64,000 nucleotides of DNA from Firmicutes bacterium ADurb.Bin146 (GTDB taxonomy: Bacteria; Bacillota; Clostridia; DUPQ01). Shown here in pieces: positions 17,978-29,640 of this stretch. The notes below the pieces were generated by a model. The model was not told where the DNA came from and did no database searches. It saw only the letters and a list, made by a program, of their open reading frames with translations. Within the stretch, counting starts at the first letter, position 1; each line of letters starts with the position of its first letter. The position numbers and the translations under genes were made by a program. The stretch spans positions 1 through 64,000 of the forward strand of contig MWDI01000060.1 in the NCBI GenBank assembly GCA_002070475.1. The letters are read 5' to 3'.

Positions 17978-19127
17978 ATCACAAGAAGCATTTTATAGAT
18001 ATTTTGAAGATCACATATCAATTATTGATAAGATTCGTGATAATGGATATAAAGCATATTTTATTGGCGGATGTGTACGTGATGCATTAATGGGCAGAAA
18101 CCCTACTGATTTTGATATTGCCACAAACGCAAAGCCTGAAGAAATAAAGATGCTATTTGATTATGTTAAAGAAACTGGTATTGCTTTTGGTACTGTTACT
18201 GTATTCTTTAACAATATAAGCTATGAAATTACGACATTCAGAAATGAATACGGGTATACAGATTACAGAAAACCTGACCTGATAATCTTTTCAAACAGCT
18301 TATATGATGATATCCGAAGAAGAGATTTCACTATAAATTCGTTAGCATATGATGGATTATGGATATATGATTATTTTGAAGCATATGAACATATAAAGAA
18401 AAAAATAATTAAAACAGTAGGTTCTGCAAAAAGACGTTTTAGGGAAGATGCATTAAGGATATTGAGAGCAGCAAGATTCGCATGTGTACTTGGTTTTGAA
18501 ATAGACAGTAATACACTGGCAAATATGAGCAAGTATTCATACCTTATAAAAGAAATATCAAAAGAAAGGATATATTCGGAATTATATAAAATTATTGAAA
18601 AAGCCGATGATTTGAGCATATTAGTTGAAACAGGTATTGCTGATCAAATCTTTATATATCCTCATCAAATTAATACAAAATCTATTAAAGGAATTACATT
18701 TGAATGCCGATTTACATATTTATTTAGTAATTACCCAGACCAGCAGATGGTTATAGAAGAACTAAAAAATCTGAAAGTAGATAAAAGAACATCAGGTGTA
18801 GTACTTGAGGTCTTAAAATATTCTGATGTTGATACGGATGAAAAGTCTATTAGAAAACTTCTGACACTTATTAAAAAAAACAGTATTTCAGTTTTGTTGG
18901 AATACAAAGGACAATCACAGAAAGTCTTTGATGATGTAATTACAAAAGGGTATATTTCTGAGATAAACGATTTAGATATTTCGGGACATGATATAATGGC
19001 TTTGGGGTATCCTCAAAATAGTATTAAGGAAATTAAAAAAATGCTATTTGAAAAAGTCATTTATGATATTTCATTAAATAAAAAAAAGACATTAATTGAT
19101 ATCATAAAAACGCAGATAATTATCTGA
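17934..19127 (+). CDS. cca: CCA-adding enzyme / poly(A) polymerase-family nucleotidyltransferase
   Basis: Class II tRNA nucleotidyltransferase fold, expected to build or repair the 3'-CCA end of tRNAs. The head domain shows FIGGCVRDALMGRNPTDFDIATNA, with GGxVRD and the DxD metal ligands, then ETTFRNE-like and RRRDFTINSLAYD motifs and EDALRILRAARFA for nucleotide selection. About 397 residues without an HD domain. The start is uncertain: no ATG precedes the conserved core. TTG codons at 17934 (weak AGG upstream) and 17964 are both possible and lie inside ackA. CCA-adding and poly(A) polymerase members cannot be separated by eye. Confidence 0.85.
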   Translation: MANKLRRYIRLKKYKSQEAFYRYFEDHISIIDKIRDNGYKAYFIGGCVRDALMGRNPTDFDIATNAKPEEIKMLFDYVKETGIAFGTVTVFFNNISYEITTFRNEYGYTDYRKPDLIIFSNSLYDDIRRRDFTINSLAYDGLWIYDYFEAYEHIKKKIIKTVGSAKRRFREDALRILRAARFACVLGFEIDSNTLANMSKYSYLIKEISKERIYSELYKIIEKADDLSILVETGIADQIFIYPHQINTKSIKGITFECRFTYLFSNYPDQQMVIEELKNLKVDKRTSGVVLEVLKYSDVDTDEKSIRKLLTLIKKNSISVLLEYKGQSQKVFDDVITKGYISEINDLDISGHDIMALGYPQNSIKEIKKMLFEKVIYDISLNKKKTLIDIIKTQIII

Positions 19128-19156
19128 TTGTAAAGCCATGACAGTTAATATATAAT
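19128..19156 (+). promoter_or_regulatory. lepA promoter
   Basis: TTGTAA (19128-19133), 17-base spacer, TATAAT (19151-19156), 17 bases before the lepA ATG. A 14-base perfect palindrome, CAGATAATTATCTG (19113-19126), sits just upstream over the previous stop codon. Confidence 0.75.
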
Positions 19157-19173
19157 CTCTACTGGAAATCAAT

Positions 19174-20988
19174 ATGGAGAGTAATTTGAAGAAAGATAGG
19201 ATAAGGAATTTTTGTATAATTGCACATATAGATCACGGTAAAAGCACTCTTGCAGACAGGCTAATTGAAAATACCGGTTTATTGACAAGCAGAGAAATGT
19301 ATAACCAAGTTCTAGATAATATGGATATTGAAAAAGAACGAGGTATAACCATAAAATCACAAGCTGTAAGAATGGTATATAAGCACAAGGATGGTAAAGA
19401 ATATATTCTTAATCTAATTGATACTCCTGGACATGTGGATTTTTCATATGAAGTCAGCAGGAGTCTCGCTGCATGCGATGGCGCGATTCTAGTTGTTGAT
19501 GCAGCACAGGGCGTCGAAGCACAGACACTTGCAAATGTATATATGGCAATTGATAATAATTTGGAGATTCTGCCTGTAATTAACAAGATTGATCTTCCAG
19601 CTGCAAGACCAGAGTATGTTATTGAGGAAATTGAAAATATAATTGGAATAGAAGCGCATCATGCTCCTAAGATATCAGCAAAAAACAGAATAAATATCAA
19701 TGAGGTATTAGAAAAGATAGTACAGTATCTTCCTGCACCGGAGGACAGATCTGATCTTCCTGCAAGAGCGCTAATTTTTGATTCGAAGTTCGATTCATAT
19801 AAAGGAGTAATAATATACTGTAGAGTAATGGATGGAGTTATAAAGCTCACTGATACAATTCATCTTATGAATACTGATAAAGAATATCAGGTTGTTGAAA
19901 TCGGTTATCTAAAACCTGGAGGATTTATACCCGCAACAGAGCTTACTTCAGGAGAAGTAGGCTATATCACTGCAAGTATAAAGAATGTTGAAGACACAAG
20001 AGTTGGAGATACAGTGACAACTGCTGAAAACAGGGCAACAACTCCGCTTTCAGGATATAAAGAAGCTGTCTCAATGGTATTCTGCGGAATTTATCCTGCT
20101 GATGGATCCAAATACAACGTACTTAAGGATGCTTTGATGAAATTAAAGTTAAACGATGCTGCTTTAATGTTCGAACCTGAATCTTCAGCGGCACTGGGAT
20201 TTGGATTCAGATGTGGGTTTTTAGGACTGCTTCATATGGAGATAATACAGGAAAGAATTGAAAGAGAATTTGATCTTGATATTATTACTACTGCTCCAAG
20301 CGTAATTTATAAGGTAACAAAAACCAATGGTGAAGTGCTCAATGTGGATAATCCGACAAATCTTCCGCCAGCAAGCGAGATTGATTTTATGGAAGAACCT
20401 ATTGCCAAAGCAATCATAATTGTCCCTTCAGAATATGTTGGAAATATAATGGAATTATGTCAGGACAGAAGAGGTACTTTTATCCACATGGAATATATAG
20501 ACGACACAAGGACAAAACTTGATTATGAGATTCCTCTCAATGAAATAATATATGATTTTTTTGATGCCTTGAAATCAAGATCAAAGGGTTATGCTTCACT
20601 TGATTACGAGATTTTAAAGTATGAAAAAAGCAAGCTTGTTAAAATGGATATCTTATTGAATCAGGAAGTAATAGATGCTTTATCCTTCATTGTACATGAA
20701 AGCAAGGCATATGCACGCGGAAGAAGGATGGCTGAAAAACTTAAAGATCAGATACCCAGACATCAGTTTGAAGTACCTGTTCAAGCAGCTATCGGCGGAA
20801 AAATAATTGCTAGAGAGACGGTCAGGGCTTACAGGAAAGATGTTATTGCTAAATGCTATGGAGGAGATATTTCTAGAAAGAAAAAACTTCTTGAGAAACA
20901 GAAAGAAGGCAAAAAAAGAATGAGGCAACTTGGATCAGTTGAAGTTCCTCAGGAAGCATTTATGAGTGTTTTAAAACTGGATACATGA
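19174..20988 (+). CDS. lepA: Elongation factor 4 (LepA)
   Basis: Translational GTPase that acts on stalled or mis-translocated ribosomes, or in 30S biogenesis. G1 is [14 protein letters not shown] (about residues 14-27), the G2/switch region includes ERGITI, G3 is DTPGHVDF and G4 [10 protein letters not shown]. The family-specific C-terminal domain contains the ESKAYARGR and [13 protein letters not shown] segments. 604 residues, full length. The ribosome binding site is weak (TGGAAA). It is followed by hemW after one base, the usual Bacillota order. Confidence 0.97.
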   Translation: MESNLKKDRIRNFCIIAHIDHGKSTLADRLIENTGLLTSREMYNQVLDNMDIEKERGITIKSQAVRMVYKHKDGKEYILNLIDTPGHVDFSYEVSRSLAACDGAILVVDAAQGVEAQTLANVYMAIDNNLEILPVINKIDLPAARPEYVIEEIENIIGIEAHHAPKISAKNRININEVLEKIVQYLPAPEDRSDLPARALIFDSKFDSYKGVIIYCRVMDGVIKLTDTIHLMNTDKEYQVVEIGYLKPGGFIPATELTSGEVGYITASIKNVEDTRVGDTVTTAENRATTPLSGYKEAVSMVFCGIYPADGSKYNVLKDALMKLKLNDAALMFEPESSAALGFGFRCGFLGLLHMEIIQERIEREFDLDIITTAPSVIYKVTKTNGEVLNVDNPTNLPPASEIDFMEEPIAKAIIIVPSEYVGNIMELCQDRRGTFIHMEYIDDTRTKLDYEIPLNEIIYDFFDALKSRSKGYASLDYEILKYEKSKLVKMDILLNQEVIDALSFIVHESKAYARGRRMAEKLKDQIPRHQFEVPVQAAIGGKIIARETVRAYRKDVIAKCYGGDISRKKKLLEKQKEGKKRMRQLGSVEVPQEAFMSVLKLDT

Positions 20989-20989
20989 T

Positions 20990-22114
20990 ATGAAAGGTGA
21001 TTTAAGGATATATGTACATATACCTTTTTGCAAATCAAAATGCAACTACTGTGATTTTAACTCATTTGCAGGAATGGATTATATGTTTAAACCTTACTTT
21101 AAATCACTAATAACAGAAATAGCTCTTTATGCTAATGAATTAAGAGGACGAAGAATAGACAGCATATTTATTGGAGGGGGAACTCCTTCATATGTTGATG
21201 TACAATATATATATGAAGTTCTTGACTGTTTTAAGTTTGATCAAGCCTGCGAAGTTACAATCGAAGCAAATCCTGGTGCTATAGCATACCATAACTTTAT
21301 ACAGTACAGGCAGATGGGTATTAATAGGATAAGCTTCGGAATCCAGTCTTTTTGTGACAGAGTACTTATGTACATGGGAAGAGTGCATAACAGAGCAACA
21401 GCAATAAATAACATACTAGAATGTAAAGCATCAGGTTTTAATAATATAAATGCAGACCTTATATTCGGATATCCGAAGCAGACAATGGAAAACTATGAGG
21501 AATCACTTAATGTGATAAAAAGTCTTGAGATTCCTCATGTTTCATGCTACAGCTTATCAATAGAAGAAGGTACTTTATTAGATAAAATGGTTAAAAAAGG
21601 ATTAATGCCTTATCCTGACGAAACACTGGACAGAGCAATGTATGACTTAAGTATTAAAAGCCTTCAGAAAGCAAATATTAATCAATATGAGATATCTAAT
21701 TTTGCAAAACCAGGTTACGAATGCAGACATAATATCGGTTACTGGAAAAGAGATGAATATTTAGGATTTGGAATTTCAGCACATTCGTTATTTAACGAGA
21801 CAAGATACAGTAACACTGATGATATCCATCAGTATATAGCTACTTTGAACAAATATGAAAAACCAGTAGTTGATAGTAATGTCCTTACACAAGAGGAAAT
21901 TTTGTCAGAATATATTATTCTTAGATTCAGACTGAATAGCGGTTTGGACATAATTGATTTTAAAAAGGAGTTTGATTTAGATTTTGAAAAAACATATAAA
22001 GATAAATTGACAAACCTTATAACCATTGGCTTGCTTGATAAATCATCAAATGCATACTATCTAACTAGATTAGGAATGGATTTTGCAAATAAAGTATTTG
22101 TCGAATTTATGTGA
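20990..22114 (+). CDS. hemW: HemW-like radical SAM heme chaperone
   Basis: Member of the HemW/HemN family: a 4Fe-4S radical-SAM protein thought to deliver heme rather than to oxidise coproporphyrinogen. The cluster motif is CKSKCNYCDF near residue 13. Other family segments are FIGGGTPSYV, EANPGAI, INRISFGIQSF, DLIFGYPKQTMENYE and YEISNFAKPGYECRHNIGYW. The length (374) and the absence of HemN's extra N-terminal part favour HemW. The start lies two bases after the lepA stop and is probably coupled. Confidence 0.92.
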   Translation: MKGDLRIYVHIPFCKSKCNYCDFNSFAGMDYMFKPYFKSLITEIALYANELRGRRIDSIFIGGGTPSYVDVQYIYEVLDCFKFDQACEVTIEANPGAIAYHNFIQYRQMGINRISFGIQSFCDRVLMYMGRVHNRATAINNILECKASGFNNINADLIFGYPKQTMENYEESLNVIKSLEIPHVSCYSLSIEEGTLLDKMVKKGLMPYPDETLDRAMYDLSIKSLQKANINQYEISNFAKPGYECRHNIGYWKRDEYLGFGISAHSLFNETRYSNTDDIHQYIATLNKYEKPVVDSNVLTQEEILSEYIILRFRLNSGLDIIDFKKEFDLDFEKTYKDKLTNLITIGLLDKSSNAYYLTRLGMDFANKVFVEFM

Positions 22115-22192
22115 TATCTCCTTTTTTCTTATTTTACTTGCTCATTAGGCTATTGTTGAGTTATATTTAAAATGAAAAGTAAGCTTCACTAA

Positions 22193-22201
22193 TGCTATAG
22201 A
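22193..22201 (+). promoter_or_regulatory. Possible extended -10 before the P-loop kinase
   Basis: TGCTATAGA forms a TGn extended -10 about 22 bases before the ATG at 22224, with a weak TGAAAA at -35. The rest of this 109-base gap shows only a short CATTAG/CTAATG inverted repeat. Confidence 0.35.
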
Positions 22202-22223
22202 ATAGGCAGGTAGAGTTAATATT

Positions 22224-23087
22224 ATGCACATTACAATAACAGGGATGCTTGGCAGTGGTAAATCGACTATTTGTAAAATAATATCGGAACAAAAAGGTTA
22301 TGAGATATATTCAACTGGAAAGATACAACGTCAGGTTGCTGCCCAAAAAGGCATCACTACTTTGGAACTTAACAAAATTATGCTCGAATATCCTGAACTT
22401 GACAGTATAATTGATAACGAGACTGTGAGAATTTCTGAAGAAAGTTCAGATAAGACGATAATTTTTGATTCGCGTATGGCATGGTTCTTTGTGAAAAATT
22501 CATTTAAAATATTTCTAACTGTAGATCCACTGGTTTCAGCTCAACGCGTCATAAAAGCTGATAGAGGAAACGTTGAAGGTTATGTGAACATTCAGGAAGC
22601 TAAAACAAAGCTTATTGAAAGAGCCCAAGCTGAACATGAAAGGTTTATAAAGATATATAATGCAGACTACTGGAATTACTGCAATTATGATCTCGTTCTT
22701 GATGCTACATGGCATGATCCGGATACATTAGCCAGCATTATACTTGGTTATATAGACATGTTTGTTGATAGCCACAAGATAGAACAGACAATTCTTATGT
22801 CTCCAAAATCACTATACCCATCATTTTTAAATAATAAAACAGATAAAATTCAAATAAATCAAAGGGATTGGAATGCTGCTCATGTATATGTAGTTACAAA
22901 AAATAACTATAATTATATAATTAAAGGACATGCAGTGGTTTTAAAAGCATTAGAGAATAAAACTGAATTGATAAAAATATTATGCGTAAATGATTCTCAT
23001 ATAAGAGATGTATGCATTGATATTGATTCTCTTAATTTGTTTGAACGAATAGGTGATTTTAAGTATGCAAGCTTACCAGATATGTGA
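22224..23087 (+). CDS. Cytidylate-kinase-like P-loop protein with extra C-terminal domain
   Basis: Predicted nucleotide or small-molecule kinase. Residues 1-180 match the cytidylate kinase-like fold: P-loop GMLGSGKSTICK, then FDSRMAWFF, a lid-like stretch with Arg/Lys (AQRVIKADRGN) and DLVLDATWHDPD. About 90 further residues follow (about 198-287), including YIIKGHAVVLKALENKTELIK, which faintly resembles the GHxRxxA pattern of ParB/Srx-type domains. I do not know this combination. GCAGGTAGAG precedes the ATG. The gene stands alone between hemW and the CIRCE operon. The kinase fold is firm; the substrate is not. Confidence 0.7.
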   Translation: MHITITGMLGSGKSTICKIISEQKGYEIYSTGKIQRQVAAQKGITTLELNKIMLEYPELDSIIDNETVRISEESSDKTIIFDSRMAWFFVKNSFKIFLTVDPLVSAQRVIKADRGNVEGYVNIQEAKTKLIERAQAEHERFIKIYNADYWNYCNYDLVLDATWHDPDTLASIILGYIDMFVDSHKIEQTILMSPKSLYPSFLNNKTDKIQINQRDWNAAHVYVVTKNNYNYIIKGHAVVLKALENKTELIKILCVNDSHIRDVCIDIDSLNLFERIGDFKYASLPDM

Positions 23088-23136
23088 CTAAATCACAAAT
23101 TCACATATTGTTCACACAATATTGATAAAATACTTA

Positions 23137-23165
23137 TTGACAAAGGAATACCCAGATGGTATTTT
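23137..23165 (+). promoter_or_regulatory. hrcA operon promoter
   Basis: A perfect TTGACA (23137-23142), 17-base spacer, TATTTT (23160-23165). The predicted start of transcription falls just before or within the left arm of the CIRCE operator. Confidence 0.8.
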
Positions 23166-23174
23166 TTAGTATAG

Positions 23175-23201
23175 TTAGCACTCTTAATGGCTGAGTGCTA
23201 A
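23175..23201 (+). promoter_or_regulatory. CIRCE operator (HrcA binding site)
   Basis: TTAGCACTC (23175-23183), nine-base spacer, GAGTGCTAA (23193-23201): a perfect match to the CIRCE consensus. It lies between the promoter and hrcA, so HrcA should repress its own operon until heat shock. Confidence 0.98.
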
Positions 23202-23213
23202 AAGAGAGGTAAA

Positions 23214-24239
23214 ATGGACAAGAGAGCTGCCGACATATTGTTGGTCATAATTGAAGAATACGTTAACAGTGCTGAACCGGTAGGGTCAAAGAATATTACC
23301 GACAAGTACTCATTAGGCGTATCCAGCGCTACTGTAAGGAATGAGATGCATCAGCTTGAAGAAGAAGGCTATATAACTTCTTTGCATACTTCTTCCGGCC
23401 GCATACCCACAGATAAAGGGTACAGATTTTATGTGGATTACCTCACTGAAGATATAAAGCAAAGGGAGATTGAAGAAAAAATTTACAGGCTTTTGAAAAG
23501 GGTTGAAATAGAAGATGCTTTGGATAATATATTCAAAAAGCTTTTTTCAGATAATCCATATACTTCTTTAGGTGTTCTAAAAAGAAATGAAAGAAGGATT
23601 GATACTTTTCATATTTTATCTGTAGCAAAGGATACCTATCTTTTTGTTCTCCTTCTAAAAAATAAAGTTGCTGCTCATAGGCTTATTAAAGAACAGCTTA
23701 GCGAAAATGTTAAAGTAAATATAATTTCCGAATACCTTAATGAGAAGCTATATGGTATGACATTAATGGATATACAAAATACTAGTTTCAACTTTATTGA
23801 TAAGTTTGACCGTGAAAATAAAACCTTCTTCATAAAAGTAGTATCTGAAGTTATGGACATTCTGAATCAATATGAGGATAATGAGATTTATCTTAAGGGA
23901 AAAGAAAATTTACTGTCATTCCCGGATTTTAAGGATATATCAGAAGTCAAGAGTATTTTTGATGCATTCAGCAGGGAATACGAGCTGAGTGAACTTCTTT
24001 TATGTACAACAAATGATGCATTTTCAGTGAGTATAGGAAATGAGATAAAAAATGAAAATTTTTCAAAACTTGCAATAGCAAAGCATACATATGATTTAGG
24101 TTCAGAAGGGAAAATAACTTTTGGGATAGCCGGGCCAACAAGGATGGATTATAAAAAGGTCATGAATTCTTTGAATAATATCGTAAATATTCTAGGAAAC
24201 ATAATAGATGATAAAACTGAAAATAAGGAGGTGCGATAA
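23214..24239 (+). CDS. hrcA: Heat-inducible transcription repressor HrcA
   Basis: Repressor that binds CIRCE elements and depends on GroE for activity. The N-terminal winged helix-turn-helix shows EYVNSAEPVGSKNI, SSATVRNEMHQLEEEGYI and HTSSGRIPTDKGYRFYVD (residues about 12-75). A GAF-like domain and C-terminal dimerisation region follow, ending with LGSEGKITFGIAGPTRMDY. 341 residues, normal. AGAGAGG precedes the ATG. The stop shares a base with the grpE start (TAATG). Confidence 0.97.
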   Translation: MDKRAADILLVIIEEYVNSAEPVGSKNITDKYSLGVSSATVRNEMHQLEEEGYITSLHTSSGRIPTDKGYRFYVDYLTEDIKQREIEEKIYRLLKRVEIEDALDNIFKKLFSDNPYTSLGVLKRNERRIDTFHILSVAKDTYLFVLLLKNKVAAHRLIKEQLSENVKVNIISEYLNEKLYGMTLMDIQNTSFNFIDKFDRENKTFFIKVVSEVMDILNQYEDNEIYLKGKENLLSFPDFKDISEVKSIFDAFSREYELSELLLCTTNDAFSVSIGNEIKNENFSKLAIAKHTYDLGSEGKITFGIAGPTRMDYKKVMNSLNNIVNILGNIIDDKTENKEVR

Positions 24240-24781
24240 TGGCAAAAAGCAAGAATGAAAGCAAAGACTTTAAAAAACAACAGGAAGGAGCAGATATTTC
24301 TGATGCACACAAAACCAATCAAGAAAATGAACAGGTGACAGAATGTGTTGTAGACTTTGAAAAACAGAATCAGGAACTTACTGACTGTTATAAAAGACTT
24401 GCTGCAGAGTATGATAACTATAGGAAACGCACGTTGAAAGAGAAGGAAGATATATATGATACATGTGTAGCAGACATAACAGAAAAATTCTTGCCTGTTT
24501 TGGATAATCTTGATTTAGCATTAGCAAATAGCAAATCAGCAGAAGATGATATCCTGAAGGGAATTAAGATGATACAAAAGCAGTTTATTGATACGCTTAA
24601 TAAGCTGGATATCAAGGAGATTGACTGCTTAAATAAAGAATTTGATCCAAATATGCATGATGCAGTAATGATAATCGAAGATCCCGATATAGAAACAGGA
24701 ATAGTTGTTGAAGTATTTAAAAAAGGATATATTTATAAAGACCGCGTAGTAAGGCATAGTATGGTAAAAGTAGCAAAATAA
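24239..24781 (+). CDS. grpE: Nucleotide exchange factor GrpE
   Basis: Releases ADP from DnaK. A Lys/Glu/Gln-rich N-terminal extension (about residues 1-35) leads into a long dimerising helix (VVDFEKQNQELTDCYKRLAAEYDNYRKRTLKEKE), followed by the small beta domain with the signature FDPNMHDAVMIIEDP and KKGYIYKDRVVRHSMVKVA. The start overlaps the hrcA stop by one base; AAGGAGGT lies five bases upstream, the strongest ribosome binding site in the cluster. Confidence 0.97.
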   Translation: MAKSKNESKDFKKQQEGADISDAHKTNQENEQVTECVVDFEKQNQELTDCYKRLAAEYDNYRKRTLKEKEDIYDTCVADITEKFLPVLDNLDLALANSKSAEDDILKGIKMIQKQFIDTLNKLDIKEIDCLNKEFDPNMHDAVMIIEDPDIETGIVVEVFKKGYIYKDRVVRHSMVKVAK

Positions 24782-24809
24782 GCAAATAAATAGTTTTTAA
24801 TAATAATAA

Positions 24810-26693
<1,884 letters not shown>

Positions 26694-26721
26694 GATTGTA
26701 TAGTATATAATAAATCGGTCG

Positions 26722-26751
26722 CTCAGGCGGCGATGCAAATCGCCGTCTGAG
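26722..26751 (+). other. GC-rich hairpin with GCAA loop between dnaK and dnaJ
   Basis: Arms CTCAGGCGGCGAT (26722-26734) and ATCGCCGTCTGAG (26739-26751) form a 13-bp stem with one G-U pair, closed by GCAA, a GNRA tetraloop. It is much richer in G+C than its surroundings. No T-run follows (TGTAAAAAT), so it is not a standard terminator; a role in RNA processing, stability or attenuation between dnaK and dnaJ is more likely. Confidence 0.75.
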
Positions 26752-26782
26752 TGTAAAAATAATATTGACAAGGGTGTTACTT

Positions 26783-27892
26783 GTGGCAGATAAAAGAGAT
26801 TACTATGAAGTATTAGGCGTTAACCGTAACGCAACTGACGAAGAATTAAAAAAAGCATATAGGGTACTAGCAAAAAAATACCATCCTGATGTAAACAAGT
26901 CCGCTGAGGCTGAAACTCTTTTCAAAGAGGTTGGTGAAGCTTACAGTGTGTTAAGCGATCCTGATAAAAGAAGGCAATATGACCAGTTTGGTTTTGATGG
27001 TCTTAATGGAGCATTTTCATCAGGATTTTCCGGTGGTTTTAATCCATTTGATATTTTTAATGATCTTTTTGGAGGAGGATTTTCCGGTGGCTTCTCATCT
27101 TCCTCAACAAGAAGAAATGCTCCTGTCAGAGGAAGAGATATTAAAGAAGCTCTTAAGATAACCTTTATTGAAGCAGCATTTGGCACAAAAAAAACAATCA
27201 ACATTTCAAGAAGCGAATCTTGTGAAAAATGCAAAGGAACTGGAGCTAAAGAAGGCACAGGAATGAAAACATGCCCCCAGTGCAGAGGGACTGGAGAAAT
27301 GCGCATTCAGCAGAATACCTTATTCGGTCAAATGATTACCGCTACTACCTGCAACAAGTGTAATGGTAAAGGCAAGATTATTGAAGAATTTTGCGATAGC
27401 TGTAAAGGAGCTGGAAATATAAAAGTGACAAAAAAGATTGAGATCAATATACCAAAAGGTATTGATAACAATCAGATTATTTCTTTAAGGGGACAAGGTG
27501 ATGCAGGAAAAAATGGTGGACCTGAAGGCGATCTTCTTGTACACATAACAGTAATGCCCCATGAGATATTTACAAGAGATAATACTACTGTTTATTGCAG
27601 GATACCTATAAGTTATGCTCAAGCAGTATTAGGTGCGAATATCACTGTACCTACTTTGGATGGCGACATGAGTTACAGTATACCTGAAGGCACACAGACG
27701 AATACGTCATTCACTATAAAAAATAAAGGGATACCGGTACTCAACAGGGATACAAGAGGAGACCAGATATTCGAAGTATATGTTGATGTGCCTAGAAAAC
27801 TTACTAAGGAACAAAAAAAAGCTTTGGAAGATTATGCAGAGCTTTTAGGTGAATCAAATAACAAGGATAAAAGGAAAAAGAGAATTTTCTGA
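26783..27892 (+). CDS. dnaJ: Hsp40 co-chaperone DnaJ
   Basis: Stimulates DnaK ATPase and delivers substrates. The J-domain has the HPD motif (KYHPDVNKS), followed by a Gly/Phe-rich stretch (about residues 70-110). Four CxxCxGxG zinc repeats ([32 protein letters not shown]) lead to the C-terminal substrate domains. The start is GTG at 26783, giving [13 protein letters not shown] as in other DnaJ proteins and placed six bases after AAGGGTG; the frame opens further upstream at 26765. The stop overlaps the prmA start by one base. Confidence 0.97.
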   Translation: MADKRDYYEVLGVNRNATDEELKKAYRVLAKKYHPDVNKSAEAETLFKEVGEAYSVLSDPDKRRQYDQFGFDGLNGAFSSGFSGGFNPFDIFNDLFGGGFSGGFSSSSTRRNAPVRGRDIKEALKITFIEAAFGTKKTINISRSESCEKCKGTGAKEGTGMKTCPQCRGTGEMRIQQNTLFGQMITATTCNKCNGKGKIIEEFCDSCKGAGNIKVTKKIEINIPKGIDNNQIISLRGQGDAGKNGGPEGDLLVHITVMPHEIFTRDNTTVYCRIPISYAQAVLGANITVPTLDGDMSYSIPEGTQTNTSFTIKNKGIPVLNRDTRGDQIFEVYVDVPRKLTKEQKKALEDYAELLGESNNKDKRKKRIF

Positions 27893-28818
27893 TGGAATGG
27901 ATAAAAGTTAAAATCTACTCTGATAAAGAAAATCTGGAAAATCTGCAGTCTTTTCTAATAGATATAGGGATAAATGGCTGCACAATTGAAGACAGTGAAG
28001 ATTTTTTGGATTTTTTAGAAAGTAAAACATTTAACTGGGATTACATAGACGAAAACCTGATGAAGCTTAAAGATATAAAAAGCAGTGTCACAGTATATCT
28101 ATCCGATAATGAGCAGGGAAATATACATCTATCATTAATAAAATCGTCATATACTGAAGTAGAGACAGAAATAGTATCAGACCAGGATTGGGCTAATAAT
28201 TGGAAACAGTATTTTAAGCCAATTGAAATTGGTGATCGTCTTGTTATCAAACCATCTTGGGAAGAATATGATAATAAAGAAAATAGAAATGTAGTAATCC
28301 TTGATCCTGGTAACAGTTTTGGTACTGGTACACATGAAACCACCAGATTGTGCCTTATGCAGTCAGAAAAACTTGTTAAGAAAAATGATAAAATACTTGA
28401 TGCTGGATGCGGTTCTGGTATACTCGGTATAAGTGCATTAGTATTAGGAGCAAAAAGTTGTGTTTTTTTTGATATAGACCAGTCAAGTATAGAAACAACA
28501 AATGTAAACACTGAAGCTAATAATGTAAAAAACAAATCCTTGGTTTACTGTACAGATATATTGAAAGATGAAGAATCATTTAAACTACTGATTGGACAGG
28601 GACCATTTAATATTGTTTTTGTAAATATTGTACCTGATGTAATAAATGCAATGATGCCTTTACTGACCCAAGCAACGGATAAAGATGGTTATCTTATATG
28701 CTCAGGAATAATTAAGGAAAGAGAAAATGAAGTCATAGATAATATGAAAAGAAATGGCTTTTCACAAATAACTAGCCTAGATTTAAATGGCTGGGTGGCG
28801 TTAACTGGGAGAAAGTGA
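27892..28818 (+). CDS. prmA: Ribosomal protein L11 methyltransferase PrmA
   Basis: SAM-dependent enzyme that trimethylates ribosomal protein L11. The N-terminal domain carries the conserved DQDWANNWKQYFKP stretch. The catalytic domain has DPGNSFGTGTHETTRLCL, SAM motif I LDAGCGSGILGISA and the NIVFVNIVPDVI motif IV. 308 residues, full length. It is joined to dnaJ by a TGATGG junction and to rsmE in the same way, reproducing the dnaJ-prmA-rsmE order of other Bacillota. Confidence 0.95.
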   Translation: MEWIKVKIYSDKENLENLQSFLIDIGINGCTIEDSEDFLDFLESKTFNWDYIDENLMKLKDIKSSVTVYLSDNEQGNIHLSLIKSSYTEVETEIVSDQDWANNWKQYFKPIEIGDRLVIKPSWEEYDNKENRNVVILDPGNSFGTGTHETTRLCLMQSEKLVKKNDKILDAGCGSGILGISALVLGAKSCVFFDIDQSSIETTNVNTEANNVKNKSLVYCTDILKDEESFKLLIGQGPFNIVFVNIVPDVINAMMPLLTQATDKDGYLICSGIIKERENEVIDNMKRNGFSQITSLDLNGWVALTGRK

Positions 28819-29570
28819 TGCATAGATTTTTTAAACAGCAAAAGTTGAAAAAAGATATGACAGTTAATATAGATGGAGAGGATTTTTTACATCTTAAAAA
28901 TTCGTTACGTATAAAAGCAGGTGAATCGATTGAGATTTCTGATGGGCTCATGAATACATATTTAGCTACCATATGTGTTTTAAAAAAAGACAGCTGTGAA
29001 GCTTTAGTTAATGAAAAAATAGAAAATTCGAATGAGCCAGACTGTAAAATCACTTTATATCCCGCTTTATTGAAAGGCGATCGTTTTGAAAACATGATTC
29101 AAAAATGTATTGAAGGTGGCGTCTATTCAATAAAACCTGTAATTACAAGCAACACTATAGTGGAAATAGCTAATAAGAATAAAGACAGAAAAGTTGACAG
29201 ATGGTTAAGAGTAAGTAAACTTGCTTGCATGCAATGCAAACGAGATATATTAGTAAATATCGAAGAACCAATGAAACTTACTGACGCAGTGCAAAAACTA
29301 ATGAACGATAAAAATAAGCCTTATAAATCATTTGTATGCTATGAGGCAGAAAAAAAAGATTCAATTAAAAAATTGTTGGATAAAGCGATAAAAGAAAGTA
29401 TTACAAATATAAATATTTTTATTGGACCAGAAGGCGGATTTTCAGAAAAGGAAATATCGTATTTAACTGAAAATGGAATACATCCTGTACATATGGGAAG
29501 AAGAATATTAAGAGCTGATACTGCAGCTTACAGTGCTGTATTTTATACAGCAATGCGATATGAACTTTAG
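28818..29570 (+). CDS. rsmE: 16S rRNA (uracil-N3)-methyltransferase RsmE
   Basis: SPOUT-class methyltransferase that makes m3U1498 in 16S rRNA. It begins MHRFFKQQ, typical of the family, and ends with the knotted SAM site: FIGPEGGFSEKEI and MGRRILRADTAAYSAVF. An N-terminal PUA-like domain holds FLHLKNSLRIKAGE. The ATG at 28818 is preferred to the GTG at 28815 because of the family N-terminus and a GGGAG six bases upstream. It shares one base with the prmA stop. Confidence 0.95.
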   Translation: MHRFFKQQKLKKDMTVNIDGEDFLHLKNSLRIKAGESIEISDGLMNTYLATICVLKKDSCEALVNEKIENSNEPDCKITLYPALLKGDRFENMIQKCIEGGVYSIKPVITSNTIVEIANKNKDRKVDRWLRVSKLACMQCKRDILVNIEEPMKLTDAVQKLMNDKNKPYKSFVCYEAEKKDSIKKLLDKAIKESITNINIFIGPEGGFSEKEISYLTENGIHPVHMGRRILRADTAAYSAVFYTAMRYEL

Positions 29571-29588
29571 AATGAGACAGTTAATAAA

Positions 29589-29608
29589 TGAATCATATTA
29601 ATGATTCA
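29589..29608. repeat. Inverted repeat upstream of htpG
   Basis: TGAATCAT and ATGATTCA are perfect 8-base arms around ATTA, 33 bases before the htpG start. No T-run follows. It could be an operator for htpG, or a weak hairpin at the end of the hrcA operon message. Confidence 0.4.
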
Positions 29609-29640
29609 ATAAATATTGATGAATTTTTATGGAGGTAAAA

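Noticed and set aside
26722..26751. Hairpin called as a terminator of dnaK
   Set aside because: No T-run follows on either strand, and dnaJ lies directly downstream without its own clear promoter.
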